From a virus: DNA of 55,621 bases. A program made the position numbers and the translations under genes. The notes beneath the pieces were generated by a model. The model had not been told where the DNA came from. It did not search any database and saw only the letters and a list, made by a program, of their open reading frames with translations. This document shows, piece by piece, positions 13,278-20,951 of the stretch. The stretch lies in the IMG/VR virus record IMGVR_UViG_3300042923_000252, positions 1 through 55,621 of that record. One strand, written 5' to 3'. Position 1 is the first letter of the stretch; the number at the start of each line of letters is the position of its first letter.

Positions 13278-15307
13278 CAGACCGGACACGCGCCAGAGGC
13301 GCATACCTCGTCAAAGCCTGTGTCGGTCACTTCGATGCCGACTTCCGCGGCACGCTGAAGGTACTCCTCCTTGGTGATCCTCTCGTAGGGGGTCTGAGGC
13401 ATGCTCATCTCAGGGAAGCAAGTCGTCCCCTTCAGCTCCGGGAGGTACTCGGCCAGGAGGCCGGCAAGCTCCTCCGCGGTGTACTTCTCCGGGTCGACGT
13501 TGACCGTGTAGGACACGGCCTGGTCAGCCCAGTACTTCTGGTAGAGCCGCTGGACGTTCAGCATGTCCTTGATGGTCAGGTCTCCAGCGTGCTGGAAGTA
13601 CTCGGGGTACTCCAGCTCGTCAAGGAGACTGTCCTTCGTCGGGATCTCCACCACAGACGTGTTGGGGGCGTACTGACACGGCTCCACCCGGTAGCCCTTG
13701 CGTCGGTACTCCTCCACCTGAGCAATCTCCACCGGGTCCACGTTCGAGAACCGGATTCGACGGATGAAGTAGTCCGCGAAGGGGGCATGCGTCGCCTCAC
13801 CCGAGACGCCGGCCAACTTGCTGATGGTGCCAGTCGGAGCAATCACCCGCTTCTTGATCGGAACCGGGATACGCAGCTCGTTGGCGTACTCGGCTGCTGC
13901 CTCGTCCACCACACGGGCCCAGGTGGTCAGGTGGGACCTGATGGCCGTGGAGGATGAAGCCTCTACGTACCGCCAACCCTGCTTGTAAAGGAAGTCAGCA
14001 AACCCAAGATGTCCAACACCGATGCGACGGTAACGAGCAATCGCCTCAGCCGACTTGGGGTCAGCCACATCAGCGAACGTCGCACGGATCAGATACCGAG
14101 TAATGAGCCGGTGGGCCTGTACCAGACCAGAGGTGTCAACCCCATCAGACTCAACAAACGCACCGAGGTTGACCGACCCCAGGTTGCACGGCTCCCAGGG
14201 AGTCAGCGTTGCCTCACCACAGGGGTTAGTGGTGAAGGTGCCGTCCACCTCCCCTTCCGCGGTGAGAGCCGAGTTCCACACACCAGGCTCCCCGTTCCGG
14301 AGCATGCCTTCAGCGATGGCCTGGAGAACCTCGTACGCCTGTCCGCCGTAGTACTTCTCCCGAGCCTCGAAGAACCGCTCATCCACCTCCACGCTGATGT
14401 TGGTGGTCCAGTGACCTCCCTCAGCCTTGATGTTGATGAAGTCAAAGATCACTGGGTCATCCCAACGCATGATCGACATGCGAGCAGAACGACGGACACC
14501 ACCAGAGACGATGCACTTGGCAATGGCGTGGTCGATCCGCATGGCGTCCAGGCCGTTGATGCTGGAGAAGATGTCCAGGTCATCAAGACGTCGGTAGACC
14601 AGAGAGAGGATCTGCCCAACCTCCCACATCATCTCTGCGAAGGGCTCGGGGCCCGAAGCAGTCCCACCGAACGACTTCAGCGGAGAACCCTTCTCCCGAA
14701 CCCGAGAGACGTCGTAGACCCTCTGAGTGTGCCGAGTCTTCGGATCATGGGCAGTGCGGATCAGGTCCCCGAGGGCCTCAGCCCAACCCTCCCGAGAGTC
14801 CTCCACTGCGTAGGCGCCAGCCCACTCGTGGTGATACTCGGTGGAGATCAGACCGGCCTCCTTCAGAGCCCCATAGTCCGGGTGTCCCGGATGACAGACG
14901 ATGTGGACGTTGACCGGGACCTGAACCGCGGGGTAGTCCTCAAGGAACCGCTCCGAGTAGTTCGAGCCCACTCCCCCGCCCTCGGCCAGGCGGAGGAGAG
15001 TGAAGGTGAAGTGCTCCTCAGGCTTCGCCGGGTCCCAGCCGGCAGCCCAACAGTTGTTCAGGGCAAAGTCGTTGACACCACTGGACTTCAGGTGCCGTCC
15101 AGCCGGCAGGAGCTTGAAGCTCTCAATCAGCTCGATGAGGGCCTCTCGCTCACCCTCTTCGATGTACCGCGGATCAACGAGCTTCAGGTTGCCGTCGACC
15201 ACACGACGAACGGTCTCAGGCCAGGACTCCTGACTCCCGTCAGGCTTGGTCCGGGAGTAGGTCCGGTAATAGACCTGCTTCGCAGTCTCAGTCTTGAACT
15301 CCGTCAT
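13277..15307 (-). CDS. nrdJ: Class II (adenosylcobalamin) ribonucleotide reductase
   Basis: A 676-residue monomeric-type RNR reducing ribonucleotides for phage DNA synthesis. LLPAGRHLKSSG and NNCW near the N-terminus carry the first redox Cys; the radical Cys is in NPCGE, followed by PCNLGSVNL; the C-terminus CASGACPV provides the reductant cysteine pair. No small subunit gene or glycyl-radical motif is present, so vitamin B12 dependence is inferred; Streptomyces makes B12. Central in the nucleotide-supply set with ThyX and dCMP deaminase. Confidence 0.93.
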   Translation of the reverse strand: MTEFKTETAKQVYYRTYSRTKPDGSQESWPETVRRVVDGNLKLVDPRYIEEGEREALIELIESFKLLPAGRHLKSSGVNDFALNNCWAAGWDPAKPEEHFTFTLLRLAEGGGVGSNYSERFLEDYPAVQVPVNVHIVCHPGHPDYGALKEAGLISTEYHHEWAGAYAVEDSREGWAEALGDLIRTAHDPKTRHTQRVYDVSRVREKGSPLKSFGGTASGPEPFAEMMWEVGQILSLVYRRLDDLDIFSSINGLDAMRIDHAIAKCIVSGGVRRSARMSIMRWDDPVIFDFINIKAEGGHWTTNISVEVDERFFEAREKYYGGQAYEVLQAIAEGMLRNGEPGVWNSALTAEGEVDGTFTTNPCGEATLTPWEPCNLGSVNLGAFVESDGVDTSGLVQAHRLITRYLIRATFADVADPKSAEAIARYRRIGVGHLGFADFLYKQGWRYVEASSSTAIRSHLTTWARVVDEAAAEYANELRIPVPIKKRVIAPTGTISKLAGVSGEATHAPFADYFIRRIRFSNVDPVEIAQVEEYRRKGYRVEPCQYAPNTSVVEIPTKDSLLDELEYPEYFQHAGDLTIKDMLNVQRLYQKYWADQAVSYTVNVDPEKYTAEELAGLLAEYLPELKGTTCFPEMSMPQTPYERITKEEYLQRAAEVGIEVTDTGFDEVCASGACPV

Positions 15308-15528
15308 TCAGTCTCCTTGTTGGTCGGCTGTCGGCTCTCCAGCTCATCCCGAGCCACGGACAGCATGTGAATCAGCGTGTTGAGGTCGTCAAGACCCAAA
15401 CCATTTTCCGACTCCGGATATTCATGACTTCCGAAGTTGAGATCGACCTCGCTCCGGTCACCCCCAAAGGTGACCGTGACGAAGTAACTACTCCCATACA
15501 GCAGATGAGAAAGACGCGTCTCAATCAT
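15304..15528 (-). CDS. Hypothetical protein
   Basis: A 74-residue protein: IETRLSHLLYGSSYFVTVTFGGD, then a helical second half LDDLNTLIHMLSVARDEL. Overlaps both neighbours by 4 bases. Not recognised. Confidence 0.7.
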   Translation of the reverse strand: MIETRLSHLLYGSSYFVTVTFGGDRSEVDLNFGSHEYPESENGLGLDDLNTLIHMLSVARDELESRQPTNKETE

Positions 15529-16082
15529 CGGCCTGTCCGAATGTTGCGGTTCATAATCTGCGTCAGGCTGTCGACAGCCCGGTAAGAGGCTCGACGCTCG
15601 TTGGCGTCCCTCGGAGGCAGGCCATAGATGAAGACTCGCTCAACGACTGCCTTGTAACCCTCAGAGAGCTTGTGGAGGCCCTTCTGAGCATCAATGCGAG
15701 CAGTCACGATGTTGTCCGAGATCTTGGCCTGAGTCAGGTCGTCCTTCTTGCCGATGACCTGCCCAATCTCCTCGTCCGAGTAGACGAAGGACCGGAGAGC
15801 GATTCGGACCTCATCGGGGGTGTAGAAGTACTGATCGTCCATCAGGTCATAGTGGTTGCGCTCCTTCGCAGCGAAGCGCTTGCCGGCAGTCCAGCAGACC
15901 TTTCGGAGGAAGTCAGTGTCCCCGAAGTGAGGAGCAAGACGCTCACGCTCCTCCAGGAGGTGAACCATGATCTCCTGCTTCACATCATCGGCTTCAACCA
16001 CCGACCACTTCTCAGCAATCTCATAGGCGACCTTGCCTGCAATCTCGATGACCGGCTCCCAGTCGAACTCAGTCTTGGTCAC
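15525..16082 (-). CDS. Sigma-factor-like / HTH protein
   Basis: A 185-residue protein. VEADDVKQEIMVHLLEERERL resembles region 2 of sigma-70-type factors (the 'DLxQExxxxL' part), followed by FLRKVCWTAGKRFAAKE. A second helical domain (about 110-180, GYKAVVERVFIYGLPPRD and YRAVDSLTQIMNRNIR) could be region 4-like. Such divergent sigma-like proteins occur in actinophages between RNR and exonuclease genes. A role in middle or late transcription is inferred only. GTG start in a GTGA overlap. Confidence 0.65.
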   Translation of the reverse strand: MTKTEFDWEPVIEIAGKVAYEIAEKWSVVEADDVKQEIMVHLLEERERLAPHFGDTDFLRKVCWTAGKRFAAKERNHYDLMDDQYFYTPDEVRIALRSFVYSDEEIGQVIGKKDDLTQAKISDNIVTARIDAQKGLHKLSEGYKAVVERVFIYGLPPRDANERRASYRAVDSLTQIMNRNIRTGR

Positions 16083-16306
16083 TCGTCCTCCGTGTAAATC
16101 TGGTATTCCCCGTCATGCATCACAGGCTCAAGCTCTCCGTCGTCCTCCCGAGACCAGGGCTGCCCCCAGCCTCCACACTGAGCACAAACCCCGCCAGGAG
16201 CCTCCTCATAAGCCTGATCAATGATCTCCTCAGGGTCAGTGGAATCCGTTTCCACTGTCACTGTGACACCAATGGTCTGGTTGAACAGCACCGTCTTCTT
16301 AGCCAT
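16079..16306 (-). CDS. Small protein with CxxC
   Basis: A 75-residue protein starting MAKKTVLFNQ. A beta strand VTVTVETDSTDPEEIID, then one CAQCGGWG, then an acidic end. Possibly zinc-binding as a dimer. ATGA overlap fixes the start at 16306. Confidence 0.7.
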   Translation of the reverse strand: MAKKTVLFNQTIGVTVTVETDSTDPEEIIDQAYEEAPGGVCAQCGGWGQPWSREDDGELEPVMHDGEYQIYTEDE

Positions 16307-16617
16307 CAGTCCTCCTCCTTCACGGGCTTCCACTCAGTGGTGACTACCTCAACCTGTTCGACCTCTACGGCCTTGATCTGGTCTTCGTAGTCCCAAGGGT
16401 CAACGTCATCCTGACTGTCACTGGCACCCACCTCGTAATAGACGCGGTACGCCTTACCGTCGTCCGGGGCCCGAAAGACAAACTCATAGACGTTGGTCCA
16501 CCGAGTGGTGTCGTACAGCTCGTCACGAAGCTCTTCCGCGGTCCCCTCGCCCCCTCCGCACTCGTAGGGGACGCCGAACGCCTCAAGCTCGTCTCGGGTG
16601 AAGATGCGAGTCTTCAT
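16306..16617 (-). CDS. Hypothetical acidic protein
   Basis: A 103-residue acidic protein: TRDELEAFGVPYEC, RWTNVYEFVFRAPDDGKAYR and VEVEQVEVVTTEW. The strand pattern is seen in uncharacterised actinophage proteins. ATGA-type overlaps at both ends. Confidence 0.7.
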   Translation of the reverse strand: MKTRIFTRDELEAFGVPYECGGGEGTAEELRDELYDTTRWTNVYEFVFRAPDDGKAYRVYYEVGASDSQDDVDPWDYEDQIKAVEVEQVEVVTTEWKPVKEED

Positions 16618-16799
16618 CAGTCCTCCGGAATCTCAATGCCGTTGAAGTAGTCACGGAGACCCTTGGTGACATCCCAGTCAGCCGCGAACTCGTCCATCTC
16701 AATCACGAAAGCAACCAGCTCTTTAGTGGACAGGTTCCGAACCAGCTCCCGTGCAATGTCGACGCTCTCAACGTCGACCTCAATGGTTGTGTGAGCCAT
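16617..16799 (-). CDS. Small hypothetical protein
   Basis: A 60-residue protein: HTTIEVDVESVDIARELV, STKELVAFVIEMDEF and a short acidic tail. Start overlaps the upstream stop (TAATG). Not recognised. Confidence 0.7.
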   Translation of the reverse strand: MAHTTIEVDVESVDIARELVRNLSTKELVAFVIEMDEFAADWDVTKGLRDYFNGIEIPED

Positions 16800-17539
16800 T
16801 ACTTCACCCCTCGAATCTCGACACCGGATAGGCGCTTACCACTTCGCATCCACTTACCGCAGTCGTCACACCGGTACTGCTGGAAGGCAGAGACCTGGGT
16901 GTAGGCAATCCCGCGCTTCTTCAGGTTGGCCCCACCACAGTTCGTGCAGGTGTCCTCATCTCCCTCCTGGTAAAGACCATGAGTCGGGTGAGAGGAGATC
17001 CACGGAAGAAGTCGGTCGTAGAGCTGCTCAGTGATCACAACGTCCTGGACGTTGTACTTCTTCATCTCCTCCCAAGCCTGGTAGTCGCCGGCCATGCACT
17101 TGACCCAGAGCTGATGGCCACCGTTGGAAACCTTGTGGTCCAGGTCGAGAGCCTTGGTGACGTAGTCCAGCTTGTTGCTCGGGAACCGGAAGTTCTTCTT
17201 GACGACCTTCAGGAGGTCGATCTGAGCGTAAGGAGAGGGCGGGGTCAGGCCGGCCTCAATGAACTCCCGGTTGAGGTGCGGGATGTCAAACCGGGCCCCA
17301 TTGAAGTGGATTACGGCGTCAGCCTCGTCCAGGTGAGCATGAGCCGCAGCAACCATCTCGGACTTGCCGTGATGAAAGCTGCTGAAGAACGCAGTCTCCG
17401 AAGAGTCGTACCACTTGGCTGCAAAGCAGATGACCTCACCAGACTCAAGGAGCTGAGAGAGACCTACGTTCTGCTGCCAAAGGCCCCAGACGTGAGCGAG
17501 GTTGGGGCTTGTCTCGATGTCCAGCGTTAGTAGCCTCAA
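16799..17539 (-). CDS. DnaQ/RNase H-like 3'-5' exonuclease
   Basis: A 246-residue exonuclease of the RNase H fold. Motif I LTLDIETSP (Asp6, Glu8), motif II VIHFNGARFDIPHL, and motif III with YNVQDVVITEQLY carry the acidic metal ligands. A C-terminal zinc ribbon (CTNCG about 195 and CDDCG about 228) is fused to it. Phage proteins of this type are predicted to act on DNA during replication or recombination. It adds to the exonuclease domain already present in the polymerase. Confidence 0.9.
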   Translation of the reverse strand: MRLLTLDIETSPNLAHVWGLWQQNVGLSQLLESGEVICFAAKWYDSSETAFFSSFHHGKSEMVAAAHAHLDEADAVIHFNGARFDIPHLNREFIEAGLTPPSPYAQIDLLKVVKKNFRFPSNKLDYVTKALDLDHKVSNGGHQLWVKCMAGDYQAWEEMKKYNVQDVVITEQLYDRLLPWISSHPTHGLYQEGDEDTCTNCGGANLKKRGIAYTQVSAFQQYRCDDCGKWMRSGKRLSGVEIRGVK

Positions 17540-17772
17540 GATCCATCCTCCGTCTCAGTGAGGTTGAACGAGACCCGAAGGACAGCGTTAGGGGTGATCC
17601 AAACGTATCGAGCCTCCTCCATGACGAGGAAGAAGCCGTCCTTGGAGATGGTGTCTACAGCTTCCTGAACCTCGTCGGAAAAGTACTCAGGCGAACATTC
17701 GGCCTTAACCGTGTGGACCTTCGGAAGGCCGTTAGGGTCCAGGTAGTCAATAATGATCTCTGATTCGGTCAC
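17536..17772 (-). CDS. Hypothetical protein
   Basis: A 78-residue protein: SEIIIDYLDPNGLPKVHTV, then AVDTISKDGFFLVMEEARYV and a strand VLRVSFNLTE. GTG start in a GTGA overlap. Not recognised. Confidence 0.7.
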   Translation of the reverse strand: MTESEIIIDYLDPNGLPKVHTVKAECSPEYFSDEVQEAVDTISKDGFFLVMEEARYVWITPNAVLRVSFNLTETEDGS

Positions 17773-17954
17773 TGCTGTACCTCCTTGATGACGAGAGCCT
17801 TGCCGGCCGGCAGAGTCTCAAGAGCTTCCTCAACCACGTAGCCCGAGCTATCCAGGTCGAAATCAAAGTCATGGTCCCCGAGCTGCATCGAGCCCACGTT
17901 CAGTTCACAGATGCTCTCGTGAGCATCGACAATCCACGCGTAGTAGATCGGCAC
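17769..17954 (-). CDS. Small hypothetical protein
   Basis: A 61-residue acidic protein: YYAWIVDAHESICELN, DHDFDFDLDSS, and LPAGKALVIKE. GTG start overlapping the stop of the gene upstream. Not recognised. Confidence 0.65.
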   Translation of the reverse strand: MPIYYAWIVDAHESICELNVGSMQLGDHDFDFDLDSSGYVVEEALETLPAGKALVIKEVQQ

Positions 17955-18577
17955 TACTTCCCGCCCCCGCTCTTCATACGGAACTGCACGAGTTCGGCAA
18001 GCATCACGTTGAAGACAATGGCCATCGCGTGATCCTCGGTCTTGTCACCGCAGAGGTACTGCATGAGATGCCGGAAGAGGCTTTCCTGAGCCCGCTCCAG
18101 CTCAGCCGGCGAGTTGGCAAGCTCGAAGTTCCGCTTCGAGTACTTCTGAGCGCCGCGGGTGAGGAGCTGAGCGAACCGGGTAAGGAACTGCTCCTCGTAG
18201 GGAACTCCCTGCTGGACCATCAGGAAGAAGTTGTCCTTCGTGGCCCCATCAGCGTCCCTAACCATCCCGCTTGCGTAGGTCTCGCGAGCCCCAGAGTCCT
18301 TGGTGACAAACCCCGAGTCTCTCGAATCAACCTTGACAGCAGGAGAAGAGGAAGACTGCTCAGCAGGCTTCGCACTCAGCTCGTCGTAGACGTGCTCGAA
18401 CTCCAGCTCAGAAGAATCGAACTGCCGAGTGTAACCCTCGTCCATGAGCACCCTCACCTCATATTCGGCTTCCGAGCCAATGGAGGTTACCTCCCCTCTA
18501 TTTCCGAGGTAGTTTTCGTATCCATCGTGGTTGTTCCTCACAACCACAACCCGGTCACCAGCCTCGAACTTGCTCAT
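17954..18577 (-). CDS. dATP/dGTP diphosphohydrolase-like protein with SH3-like head
   Basis: A 207-residue fusion. The N-terminus (about 1-62; FEAGDRVVVVRN, NRGEVTSIG, YEVRVLMDEGYTRQF) is an SH3/KOW-like barrel. After a Ser-rich linker, residues about 98-200 (FFLMVQQGVPYEEQFLTRFA, GAQKYSKRNF, ERAQESLFRHLMQYLCGDKTEDHAMAIVFN) match the DUF5664-type dATP/dGTP diphosphohydrolase group related to MazG; metal-binding Glu and Asp lie in the helices. It probably adjusts dNTP pools. The next upstream gene is a stand-alone copy of the head domain. A copy of the 13-bp motif lies inside the linker coding region. Confidence 0.75.
   Translation of the reverse strand: MSKFEAGDRVVVVRNNHDGYENYLGNRGEVTSIGSEAEYEVRVLMDEGYTRQFDSSELEFEHVYDELSAKPAEQSSSSPAVKVDSRDSGFVTKDSGARETYASGMVRDADGATKDNFFLMVQQGVPYEEQFLTRFAQLLTRGAQKYSKRNFELANSPAELERAQESLFRHLMQYLCGDKTEDHAMAIVFNVMLAELVQFRMKSGGGK
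18319..18331 (-). promoter_or_regulatory. 13-bp motif copy 3 (intragenic)
   Basis: GTTGATTCGAGAG on the minus strand, one mismatch at the last base, inside the diphosphohydrolase-like gene where it encodes V-D-S-R. Orientation agrees with transcription. Confidence 0.5.
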
Positions 18578-18762
18578 GCGTCCACCTTCCGAAGCTCGTG
18601 AGCCTCAAACCACAGCGGGGAGAAGCCAGTTTCCTTGTCACCATCCAAGAGGACTCGAATAGAGGGAACGAAGCCATCGAACAACTCCACGACCTCCCCA
18701 GCCTGATTCGTCAGGGCGTCATTTGTTTCGGTAATGACCCTGTCACCAACTTCGAACATCAC
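18574..18762 (-). CDS. Stand-alone SH3-like protein
   Basis: A 62-residue protein: FEVGDRVITETNDALTNQAG, VVELFDGFVPSIRVLLDGD, W-F-EAHELRKV. It resembles the first 62 residues of the downstream product, so the two come from a domain duplication. GTG start in a GTGA overlap. Function unknown. Confidence 0.75.
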   Translation of the reverse strand: MMFEVGDRVITETNDALTNQAGEVVELFDGFVPSIRVLLDGDKETGFSPLWFEAHELRKVDA

Positions 18763-19457
18763 GCCTCCAGGCCAAGCAGTTGACGAATGACTCCGTCACC
18801 GTGTTCACGACGAAGGGAGTCGGGATCTGAACCAGCAGGGAGTTCGATAGGAACTCCGTTGGGAAGTCGCTCAGCTAGCTTCTCCGTCATCTTGGCGCCG
18901 GCCTCGTCCCCGTCTCCGAGGATGAACACCTTCTCGTAGCCGGCGAAGGCCCTATCGAAGTGGTCCTTCCAGGCACTCACACCCTGGACAGCCACCGAGG
19001 GAATCCCGTCCAGCTCCACGGCCCAACCCGAGAACTCACCCTCGGAGATGGCCACGTAGGGACTGGGCACGATCAGGGCCTCAGTGTTGAAGAGCCGAGG
19101 GTGGTCACCGGGCAGGGACTGATACTTCCCGTGGCCCTGGTGCTGTTCCTTCTCGTTCTTGAGGAAGAAGTAGGTGCCGTCCACGTCCTTCACACACTCA
19201 TCCCGGATGCACCGGAACCTGACCGTAGCTACCTTGTGCGGACCTCCAGCAGGACGGAGGTACGGGATGACGAGGTGATCCCGATACTTCTCATGACCCG
19301 TCACCGAATCGCCTACGAACCCGGGAAGCCACCTGCCGGCCCCCTCGCCCAAACCGCGGGCGATCAGGTATTCCTCTGCGGGGCTCCCCTTGTACTGGCT
19401 CTGATAGAACTTCGCTGTCTCCACCGAACCGGGCACTTGCCCATTCGATCGCTTCAC
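18759..19457 (-). CDS. DNA primase, Toprim half
   Basis: A 232-residue protein with the Toprim catalytic centre: ISEGEFSGW (Glu139, Glu141 region) and ILGDGDEAG (Asp182, Asp184), binding the metal ions for RNA primer synthesis. GSPAEEYLIARGLG at 24-37 is the standard bridge seen in bacterial and phage primases. GTG start, GAGGAGG about 10 bases before. It overlaps the zinc-finger half by 167 bases in another frame, so the normal single-chain primase is split here. Confidence 0.9.
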   Translation of the reverse strand: MKRSNGQVPGSVETAKFYQSQYKGSPAEEYLIARGLGEGAGRWLPGFVGDSVTGHEKYRDHLVIPYLRPAGGPHKVATVRFRCIRDECVKDVDGTYFFLKNEKEQHQGHGKYQSLPGDHPRLFNTEALIVPSPYVAISEGEFSGWAVELDGIPSVAVQGVSAWKDHFDRAFAGYEKVFILGDGDEAGAKMTEKLAERLPNGVPIELPAGSDPDSLRREHGDGVIRQLLGLEA

Positions 19458-19701
19458 GGAAGCCGATCCCCTCCTCTCGCATGATCACTGACCAGGAGTC
19501 CTCCGAGATGTCACATGCGTGACAACACCACCGGTCCAACTCCGTGTTGACGGAAGCACTTGGTCTCGATTCAACGTGGAGGACACAAAAAATCTTCTGC
19601 CACCATCGAGACTCCGAGACCTCAACGCCGTAGTAGTGGTTAAGCACTTCCCCGATGGGAGGCTTAGGCGGGGTCGATCCGGACGAGGCTCCGCGTACCA
19701 T
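19291..19701 (-). CDS. DNA primase, zinc-finger half
   Basis: A 136-residue protein whose core (VLNHYYGVEV, W-x-K-x-FCVLHVESRPSASVN, WCCHACDISED, EGIGFREAIEWA) is the CHC2-type zinc domain of primase; ligands are Cys, His, Cys, Cys. The last part (from about SARFGGD onward, rich in Arg) is translated over the start of the Toprim gene and looks non-conserved. ATG at 19701 overlaps the upstream gene by 38 bases; GTG at 19647 begins closer to the conserved part and is a good alternative. The Cys-His core also contains motif copy 4. Confidence 0.8.
   Translation of the reverse strand: MVRGASSGSTPPKPPIGEVLNHYYGVEVSESRWWQKIFCVLHVESRPSASVNTELDRWCCHACDISEDSWSVIMREEGIGFREAIEWASARFGGDSEVLSEPVQGEPRRGIPDRPRFGRGGRQVASRVRRRFGDGS
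19563..19575 (-). promoter_or_regulatory. 13-bp motif copy 4 (intragenic)
   Basis: Exact GTTGAATCGAGAC on the minus strand inside the primase zinc domain, coding V-E-S-R. Because the HVESRPS protein motif is conserved in primases, this copy may be partly coincidental. Confidence 0.45.
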
Positions 19702-19810
19702 CTTCGTTCTCCCGGTAGACGCTGACGGGGAAGTCATACTCACGGTAGAGCTGCTTCATGAAGTGAGCGTTGCCCATGTACTCGCGGTAGTTCGAGACGA
19801 TGGTGTCCAT
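19664..19810 (-). CDS. 48-residue hypothetical protein
   Basis: A small gene starting in the ATGA overlap with the endonuclease gene upstream: DTIVSNYREYMGNAHFMKQL, YDFPVSVYREN. Not recognised. It lies between the endonuclease and primase genes. Confidence 0.6.
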   Translation of the reverse strand: MDTIVSNYREYMGNAHFMKQLYREYDFPVSVYRENEDGTRSLVRIDPA

Positions 19811-20235
19811 CAGTCGGTGTCCCTTCGGTTTTCCTTGTGGATGCGCTCTCCGATGTGGTCGAGCGCTGGAGGTCGTTCGAGGTAATCCGCAGCACGGCGG
19901 AGAGTCTCGGGATTGTCCCTGGCAGAGGTAAGCAGCCGGCCGTTGCACATTCGGCAAAGAAGGCCCCGGACAAGCCCTGTCTTGTGGCAGTGGTCTACAG
20001 AGAGCCTCTGCCGGCGAGTGCCACCACAGATGGCACACTTCCCGCCTTGAGCCTCAAACAGCTTGTCGTACTCGCCGGCCTCAAGGCCGTATACGTCCTG
20101 CACGCGGTTCTCGTGTGAAGCCTTGCTCCTGGACTTCTTCCGGCAGTCGGAACAGACCCGACCCCGCGGAGTGAAGAACCTCAGCGCCCTGTTCTTCAGG
20201 CACTTCGTGCACTGCCGTGTCTTAGAACGAGACAC
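19810..20235 (-). CDS. Recombination endonuclease VII-like HNH nuclease
   Basis: A 141-residue nuclease. Two zinc ribbons: CTKC with CSDC near the N-terminus, and CAICGG, VDHCHKTGLVRGLLCRMCN (about 73-102) which is the endonuclease VII/HNH catalytic core. In T4, endonuclease VII resolves branched DNA before packaging; in actinophages this fold also acts as a free-standing nuclease. It lies in the replication cluster. Motif copy 5 lies just past its start, in the overlapping downstream end of the neighbouring frame. Confidence 0.9.
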   Translation of the reverse strand: MSRSKTRQCTKCLKNRALRFFTPRGRVCSDCRKKSRSKASHENRVQDVYGLEAGEYDKLFEAQGGKCAICGGTRRQRLSVDHCHKTGLVRGLLCRMCNGRLLTSARDNPETLRRAADYLERPPALDHIGERIHKENRRDTD

Positions 20236-20521
20236 GGTCTCGATTCAACTTACGCTCCAGAAAAAGAAGCCGGTTCTCGTTGAAGCTGGCCTGGAGCTGA
20301 CCGAGGAATTCAACGAGCTTCATCTTCTGCCGTCTGAGGGGACCTTGGTCCAGTATCAGTGTCTCGAATCCACCTTGCAGGTAGCGAACGAGGACTTCCC
20401 CGAGGGTCTGAGTGTTCAGCCGGCGAGGGTTCGTGATCCTGAGGTGGAGGACCGCTCCGGCACTCGTGATGTCCCGCTGGAGTCCGAAGCCGTTGTGGTT
20501 CGTGCGCTTGTTCGTCTTCAT
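20222..20521 (-). CDS. Hypothetical protein, possibly leaderless
   Basis: A 99-residue basic protein: RTNHNGFGLQRDITSAGAVLHLRI, LNTQTLGEVLVRYLQGGFETLILD and LVEFLGQLQASFNENRLLFLERKL. ATG at 20521 lies about 7 bases after a -10 element (20528-20533), so the predicted transcript starts at or beside the ATG; no ribosome binding site is visible. Leaderless messages are common in actinomycetes. Motif copies 5 and 6 lie inside its coding region. Confidence 0.6.
   Translation of the reverse strand: MKTNKRTNHNGFGLQRDITSAGAVLHLRITNPRRLNTQTLGEVLVRYLQGGFETLILDQGPLRRQKMKLVEFLGQLQASFNENRLLFLERKLNRDRVSF
20237..20249 (-). promoter_or_regulatory. 13-bp motif copy 5 (intragenic)
   Basis: Exact GTTGAATCGAGAC on the minus strand at the 3' end of the gene at 20222-20521, coding L-N-R-D, just before the endonuclease gene start. 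Confidence 0.6.
20361..20373 (-). promoter_or_regulatory. 13-bp motif copy 6 (intragenic, one mismatch)
   Basis: GTGGATTCGAGAC on the minus strand inside the gene at 20222-20521. One mismatch to consensus, same orientation as transcription. Confidence 0.5.
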
Positions 20522-20527
20522 GTCTCT

Positions 20528-20558
20528 AGTGTGCACCCCGTGAAGGTCTCGAATCAAC
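20528..20558 (-). promoter_or_regulatory. Promoter overlapping 13-bp motif copy 7
   Basis: Exact motif GTTGATTCGAGAC (20546-20558) provides TTGATT as -35; CACACT as -10 follows after 18 bases (20528-20533). The predicted start site coincides with the ATG at 20521. Confidence 0.6.
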
Positions 20559-20589
20559 TTGTGTGCCAGATGTGAAGGGGTGATCTAGG

Positions 20590-20940
20590 TCACTCAACCG
20601 GAAGCATGTGCTTCTCCCATGACGTGTCGTGAACCCCGTCCTTGTCCTTGATGACCCACATGGGCACGCCCTCATCGCCAGGGAAGGGGCCGGCCACCAG
20701 CTCGAACATGTCTCCGCTCTGGCTGTACGTGAACGTGACCTTCTGCCTCACCTCGAACGTACACACACTCGTGTCAGCGGCAGTCCAGACCGCAGCCTTC
20801 CCCTTGGAATCTCCTTCGAGCATCTCCACCAGATAGGCAGGCCCGTTGATGTATGACGCTACGGACTCAAAGGGTCCATAGAGCACCTTGCCCCGGTTCT
20901 CCGTGTGCTTGTTCTTCACAGTCGTCCCAGACTCGAACAT
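20590..20940 (-). CDS. Hypothetical beta-rich protein
   Basis: A 116-residue protein: FESGTTVKNKHTENRGKVLYG, then AYLVEMLEGDSKGKAAVW and KVTFTYSQSGDMFELVAGPF. The first part again resembles the SH3/KOW-like proteins at 17954 and 18574. AGGAGTAGGC precedes the ATG. Function unknown. Confidence 0.7.
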   Translation of the reverse strand: MFESGTTVKNKHTENRGKVLYGPFESVASYINGPAYLVEMLEGDSKGKAAVWTAADTSVCTFEVRQKVTFTYSQSGDMFELVAGPFPGDEGVPMWVIKDKDGVHDTSWEKHMLPVE

Positions 20941-20951
20941 GCCTACTCCTC

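Noticed and set aside
17954-18577. A Z-genome (2-aminoadenine) pathway suggested by the dNTP hydrolase-like gene
   Set aside because: No PurZ-like or DatZ-like gene was seen, so the hydrolase alone does not support modified DNA.
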